This document shows positions 61,137 to 64,000 of a stretch of 64,000 nucleotides of DNA, in pieces. The translations under genes and the position numbers were made by a program. Source of the stretch: Anaerovorax odorimutans DSM 5092 (GTDB taxonomy: Bacteria; Bacillota; Clostridia; Peptostreptococcales; Anaerovoracaceae); the NCBI RefSeq assembly GCF_000426305.1, contig NZ_AUFC01000014.1:23627-87626 (forward strand), given 5' to 3'. The first letter of the stretch is position 1; each line of letters opens with the position of its first letter. Below the pieces are notes generated by a model. The model was not told the origin of the DNA, did no database searches, and saw only the letters and a list, made by a program, of their open reading frames with translations.

Positions 61137-61367
61137 TTATCCATAAATTGATTAACCTGTGGATAAAAAAATATATTTTATTATAAAGCATTTATAAAAG
61201 GTTGAAATATAAAGGTTTTAATAAATTTTAGTTATTCACAGGTTATGTTGGATAGAATTGTATACAATTTTAAAACATATGTGGAAAAATATCATAAGCA
61301 TTAAAATTATGGGAATAGGAAGCTGTTGAAAAGTGTTGATATTTTTACAAGTGTTAGGTTTACATAA
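61137..61367 (+). repeat. Dispersed DnaA-box element, copy 3
   Basis: This 231-bp copy has TTATCCATA (61137), TGTGGATAA (61158), TTATTCACA (61232), TGTGGAAAA (61280), TGTTGAAAA (61324) and GTTTACATAA (61358-61367), with TTGTATACAAT before the fourth box. The second box is a perfect DnaA consensus on the minus strand. Start distances of the shared blocks are 21, 122, 44 and 34 bp, as in the copies 15 kb away. Confidence 0.8.
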
Positions 61368-61464
61368 TAAAATTGCTTGTGGTTCTCTAATAAATTGACT
61401 TGAAAATAGTACCGTAACTCAAAAAATCAAGATGATAGTTAATTAAATTCCAGGAGGTGAGGAG

Positions 61465-61518
61465 ATGAAGCGTTGCATTGTAATTGCCGGAATAGATTTT
61501 AGATTACAATTAAAATAA
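61465..61518 (+). CDS. Possible 17-residue leader peptide
   Basis: ATG 61465 follows a very strong site (AGGAGGTGAGGAG) and opens a 17-codon frame (MKRCIVIAGIDF then RLQLK) that stops 14 bp before the acetyltransferase start. It may be a regulatory leader, as found before some antibiotic resistance genes, or the surviving start of a deleted gene. I see no clear alternative hairpins. Confidence 0.35.
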   Translation: MKRCIVIAGIDFRLQLK

Positions 61519-61532
61519 TAGGAGGATTTGTA

Positions 61533-62159
61533 ATGTCTATTTCGGAAGAAAAAATATATCCACGCACAGGTGATACACAAACTATTTATCTAAAGCCTGT
61601 TATTACCAACTCCAACATTAAGATTGGTGATTATACAATGTATAATGACTTTGTAAATGATCCGATTAATTTTGAAATAAATAATGTTTTATATCATTAT
61701 CCTATCAATCATGATAAATTAATTATTGGTAAATTTTGTTCTATTGCTTGTGGTGCAAAGTTTGTTTTTACAAGTGCCAACCATACTTTAAAATCTTTAT
61801 CTTCTTATCCATTCCCTTTGTTTTGGGAAGAATATGGGCTTGAGCAGAAAAATGTTACACAGGCTTGGGATAACAAGGGGGATATAATTATTGGCAATGA
61901 TGTATGGATTGGGTATGAAGCGGTTATTATGTCAGGCGTTCATATTGGAAACGGTGCAATTATTGGAGCAAGAGCAGTTGTAACAAAAGATGTTGAACCA
62001 TATACAATAGTAGGAGGTGTGCCGGCAAAGCCAATTAAAAAGCGATTTCATGATGATATAATTAAAAAATTACAATCTATTTGTTGGTGGAATTGGGATA
62101 AAGAAAAAATACGTAAAAAAATAAATGATCTTATGAGTGGAAATATAGATAAATTATAA
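61533..62159 (+). CDS. Vat-like xenobiotic O-acetyltransferase (hexapeptide-repeat family)
   Basis: This 208-residue enzyme belongs to the left-handed beta-helix xenobiotic acetyltransferases, which use acetyl-CoA to inactivate streptogramin A (Vat) or chloramphenicol (CatB type). The hexapeptide core is visible in IGKFCSIACGAKFVF, VWIGYEAVIMSGVHIGNGAI and IGARAVVTKDVEPY. The catalytic His lies in TSANHTL, and IVGGVPAKPIKKRF is typical. The length matches Vat proteins. The actual substrate cannot be read from sequence, and uncharacterised members are common in environmental Firmicutes. AGGAGG gives a strong start, and a terminator follows. Confidence 0.88.
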   Translation: MSISEEKIYPRTGDTQTIYLKPVITNSNIKIGDYTMYNDFVNDPINFEINNVLYHYPINHDKLIIGKFCSIACGAKFVFTSANHTLKSLSSYPFPLFWEEYGLEQKNVTQAWDNKGDIIIGNDVWIGYEAVIMSGVHIGNGAIIGARAVVTKDVEPYTIVGGVPAKPIKKRFHDDIIKKLQSICWWNWDKEKIRKKINDLMSGNIDKL

Positions 62160-62198
62160 GAGTTAGCTCTAGTGGAAAACAAAAAACAATAAAAACTA

Positions 62199-62232
62199 GA
62201 GGCATTGAGATAGAAAAATCTTGGTGCCTCAT
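62199..62232 (+). terminator. Terminator after the acetyltransferase gene
   Basis: GAGGCATTGAGAT pairs with ATCTTGGTGCCTC, with GAGGCA/TGCCTC and AGAT/ATCT as the matched parts. ATTCTTG follows. Confidence 0.65.
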
Positions 62233-62429
62233 TCTTGTTGCTTCAGCAATCTATTATGTTTATAAACTACTGTGTCAGTTTCATTCAAAAAAATATTGAA
62301 TACAATTTCATGCTATGGTATTATAAAAAAATCTTTATATAAAAAACTATCTATTTAAAAATGAAAATTTTCAGGGAATGGGGATTATAAAAAAATAAAG
62401 AATATAAGGTAAAATAAGGAGAAAAAGAA

Positions 62430-64000
62430 ATGGAAAAAGATTGTACTCGCAGTAAACTGCGGCAAAGCAAATTTCTTAGTAGGAAAAAAGTTTTAGTAGT
62501 TCTTATTATAGCTAGTCTATTTTTACAAGCCCAGGTTAATATATCCTCAGCAATTGAATTTGGAACAAATCAAACGGACATAGAGGTTGGTAATACTTAT
62601 AATTCTTCCACATATGATACACCGATGATTATTGGGGATAAAGTTCTTGTAACATGGGATGCTACAACCGATGATTGGGCAACGTATTCAAATTTTTGTA
62701 ACCTAGTTGATGCAGATGGAACGTTAAGTTCGATACCACAACCAACTATATTCCCTAGAACTGATGATTCTTCTGATACAATAGTTTATAAAGGGTTATC
62801 AAATGGAAACATATTAGTATATTGGTATAGTTCTTCATCTTCAAAGGGGTTTACAGATACTTACTTTAAGATAATTAATCAAAATGGAACGGAAATTGTA
62901 CCGGCTACAAAGATAAACTCTGAGGTAGGTTCTTTAAATAGATATACACAGTTTGCAGAGTTGTCAAATGGATATTTGGCTTTTGTTTGGACAACAAGCG
63001 GTACTGATTATGCATTGAGAAGATTTTCTATTAGTGGATCCACAGTAAATGCAGAGGATTCATCACAGATTTCTCTTACAAACTTAGCCGGTATGTCCGG
63101 TTCCCAATATAATTATAGAATAGCAGCAAATAACGATGGTCAATTTATGGTAGTGATGTCACAATATGATTATTATTATAGAGGTATGATTTTTAATGAT
63201 GCATCTCCAACTCCTAATCAAGTGAGTGGACAAAATGCTTTTGTTATTTCAGATCGTGGAGAAACTGATAATTTTATTACCGTTAAACTTTTATCCAATG
63301 GAAAGTTTTTGACAGTTTATAGAAAAATACCAACCAGTGATACAAGCAATAGAAGCATAGCTTTTAGGATTTATAATGCTGACGGTACTCCTGATGGAGA
63401 GGAAACAATTGTGAGACAAATTCATTCTTGGGGATATATTGATGAGCCAATTATTGTAGATGGAGGTTTTTTACTTTCTTATTATTATAATGATGGTACT
63501 GCGATACCCTATTTTGAGTATTATGGAAATGATGGCACTTTTATAAACGACTATACGTCAATTTTACCTACTGTAGAAGGTAACTACGGAATTGCATTAC
63601 CTTTTACGGATTATGATGGCAACATATCATTTTTAATTAATGATAGCTCCGACAATAGTAATTATGATATTCGCCTTTTAAGAAATGAATCAAGTACAGA
63701 AATAACAGGATTCGATGAAATTGCAGATGTAAGTGCAGGATATGCAGGGAATGCGACATATACGACTTCTACCAGTGCAATTGCAATACTGCCAACAGAA
63801 GTAAAAGCAAACAATAATACAGTAACAGTTCCGGTGACTACATGGGCAGACACGGATTCATATAATCCTAACGTAGCAGGAAGTTATACATTTACAGCAA
63901 CACTTGGAAGCTTGCCAACCGGATATGAAAATACAGGAAACTACACAGCGACAGTTGAAGTAGTGGTAACAGCAAAGACAGAAATCAGTGGATTCGATGA
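62430..64000 (+). CDS. Exported repeat protein, truncated by the window end
   Basis: An open frame from ATG 62430, behind AAGGAGA, stays open to the last base, giving 523 codons with no stop. The N-terminus has a charged region and a signal peptide (about 1-48; KKVLVVLIIASLFLQAQVNI). Residues about 50-420 repeat a propeller-like pattern of LSNGYLAFVWTTSG, NNDGQFMVVMSQY and LLSNGKFLTVYRK. From about residue 425 a bacterial Ig-like repeat of 94 residues begins (TEITGFDEIADVSAGYAG up to NYTATVEVVV), and a second copy starts at the window edge. Such repeats usually precede SLH or sortase anchors. Confidence 0.85.
   Translation, partial: MEKDCTRSKLRQSKFLSRKKVLVVLIIASLFLQAQVNISSAIEFGTNQTDIEVGNTYNSSTYDTPMIIGDKVLVTWDATTDDWATYSNFCNLVDADGTLSSIPQPTIFPRTDDSSDTIVYKGLSNGNILVYWYSSSSSKGFTDTYFKIINQNGTEIVPATKINSEVGSLNRYTQFAELSNGYLAFVWTTSGTDYALRRFSISGSTVNAEDSSQISLTNLAGMSGSQYNYRIAANNDGQFMVVMSQYDYYYRGMIFNDASPTPNQVSGQNAFVISDRGETDNFITVKLLSNGKFLTVYRKIPTSDTSNRSIAFRIYNADGTPDGEETIVRQIHSWGYIDEPIIVDGGFLLSYYYNDGTAIPYFEYYGNDGTFINDYTSILPTVEGNYGIALPFTDYDGNISFLINDSSDNSNYDIRLLRNESSTEITGFDEIADVSAGYAGNATYTTSTSAIAILPTEVKANNNTVTVPVTTWADTDSYNPNVAGSYTFTATLGSLPTGYENTGNYTATVEVVVTAKTEISGFD
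63697..64000 (+). repeat. Start of a tandem 282-bp repeat inside the last gene
   Basis: TTCGATGA occurs at 63711 and again at 63993, preceded in both cases by codons for Thr-Glu-Ile-x-Gly. The 282-bp period equals 94 codons. The second unit is cut by the window end. Confidence 0.7.

Overview
The window is AT-rich, densely coded DNA with strong AGGAGG-type ribosome binding sites and occasional TTG or GTG starts. The families present are an anaerobe-type hybrid cluster protein, BlaI/BlaR1, SLH surface proteins, DUF4367 anti-sigma-like proteins, a LexA box of the GAAC-N4-GTTC type and many c-di-GMP enzymes. Together they point to an anaerobic low-GC Firmicute of the class Clostridia. I cannot name the genus. 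There are no rRNA or tRNA genes and no CRISPR array, so this is ordinary chromosome with a decayed accessory stretch.

0-4 kb: peroxiredoxin, a small Asn/Met/Ser-rich protein, a YdjM-like membrane protein and hybrid cluster protein. 4.3-12.8 kb: a signalling and surface operon made of GAF/HD-GYP, a CHASE2 class III cyclase, a secreted FecR/Ig-like protein, a secreted NHL-repeat protein and a DUF3307 membrane protein. 12.8-19.1 kb: a C45-family hydrolase, an autoregulated WYL regulator with its GyrI-like/VOC/TfoX operon, and a BlaI/BlaR1 pair with operators. 19.3-25.9 kb: a membrane transglutaminase-like protein, an ECF sigma/anti-sigma operon and a PAS/GGDEF/HD-GYP protein. 26-29 kb: a lone PD-(D/E)XK nuclease and an SOS-controlled Y-family polymerase with a coupled small protein.

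29.5-44.1 kb is metabolic: nitrilase-family hydrolase plus APC permease, two sodium:solute symporters around a small HTH protein, a MATE exporter with a divergent AraC regulator, and an AraC regulator carrying a remnant of a GH39 glycosidase next to an APC permease and an amidohydrolase. 44-52 kb is a gene-poor accessory zone. It holds small membrane proteins, an RHS relic, a probable type I toxin-antitoxin locus (Hol-Tox type), an ECF sigma/DUF4367 pair, decayed paralogue fragments and HicAB. 52.7-64 kb is a surface region: an SLH protein, a 2057-residue exported protein, a BspA-like LRR protein, a Vat-like acetyltransferase and the start of another exported repeat protein that runs off the window.

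The most unusual feature is a dispersed noncoding element of 230-231 bp. It is present in three full copies (45984, 46725, 61137) and one half copy (1471). Each full copy carries five or six DnaA-box-like 9-mers at nearly identical spacing and ends in GTTTACATAA. Other findings worth attention are the convergent type I toxin-antitoxin locus at 47.4 kb, the twin operators of the WYL regulator, and the AraC protein with a GH39 tail.
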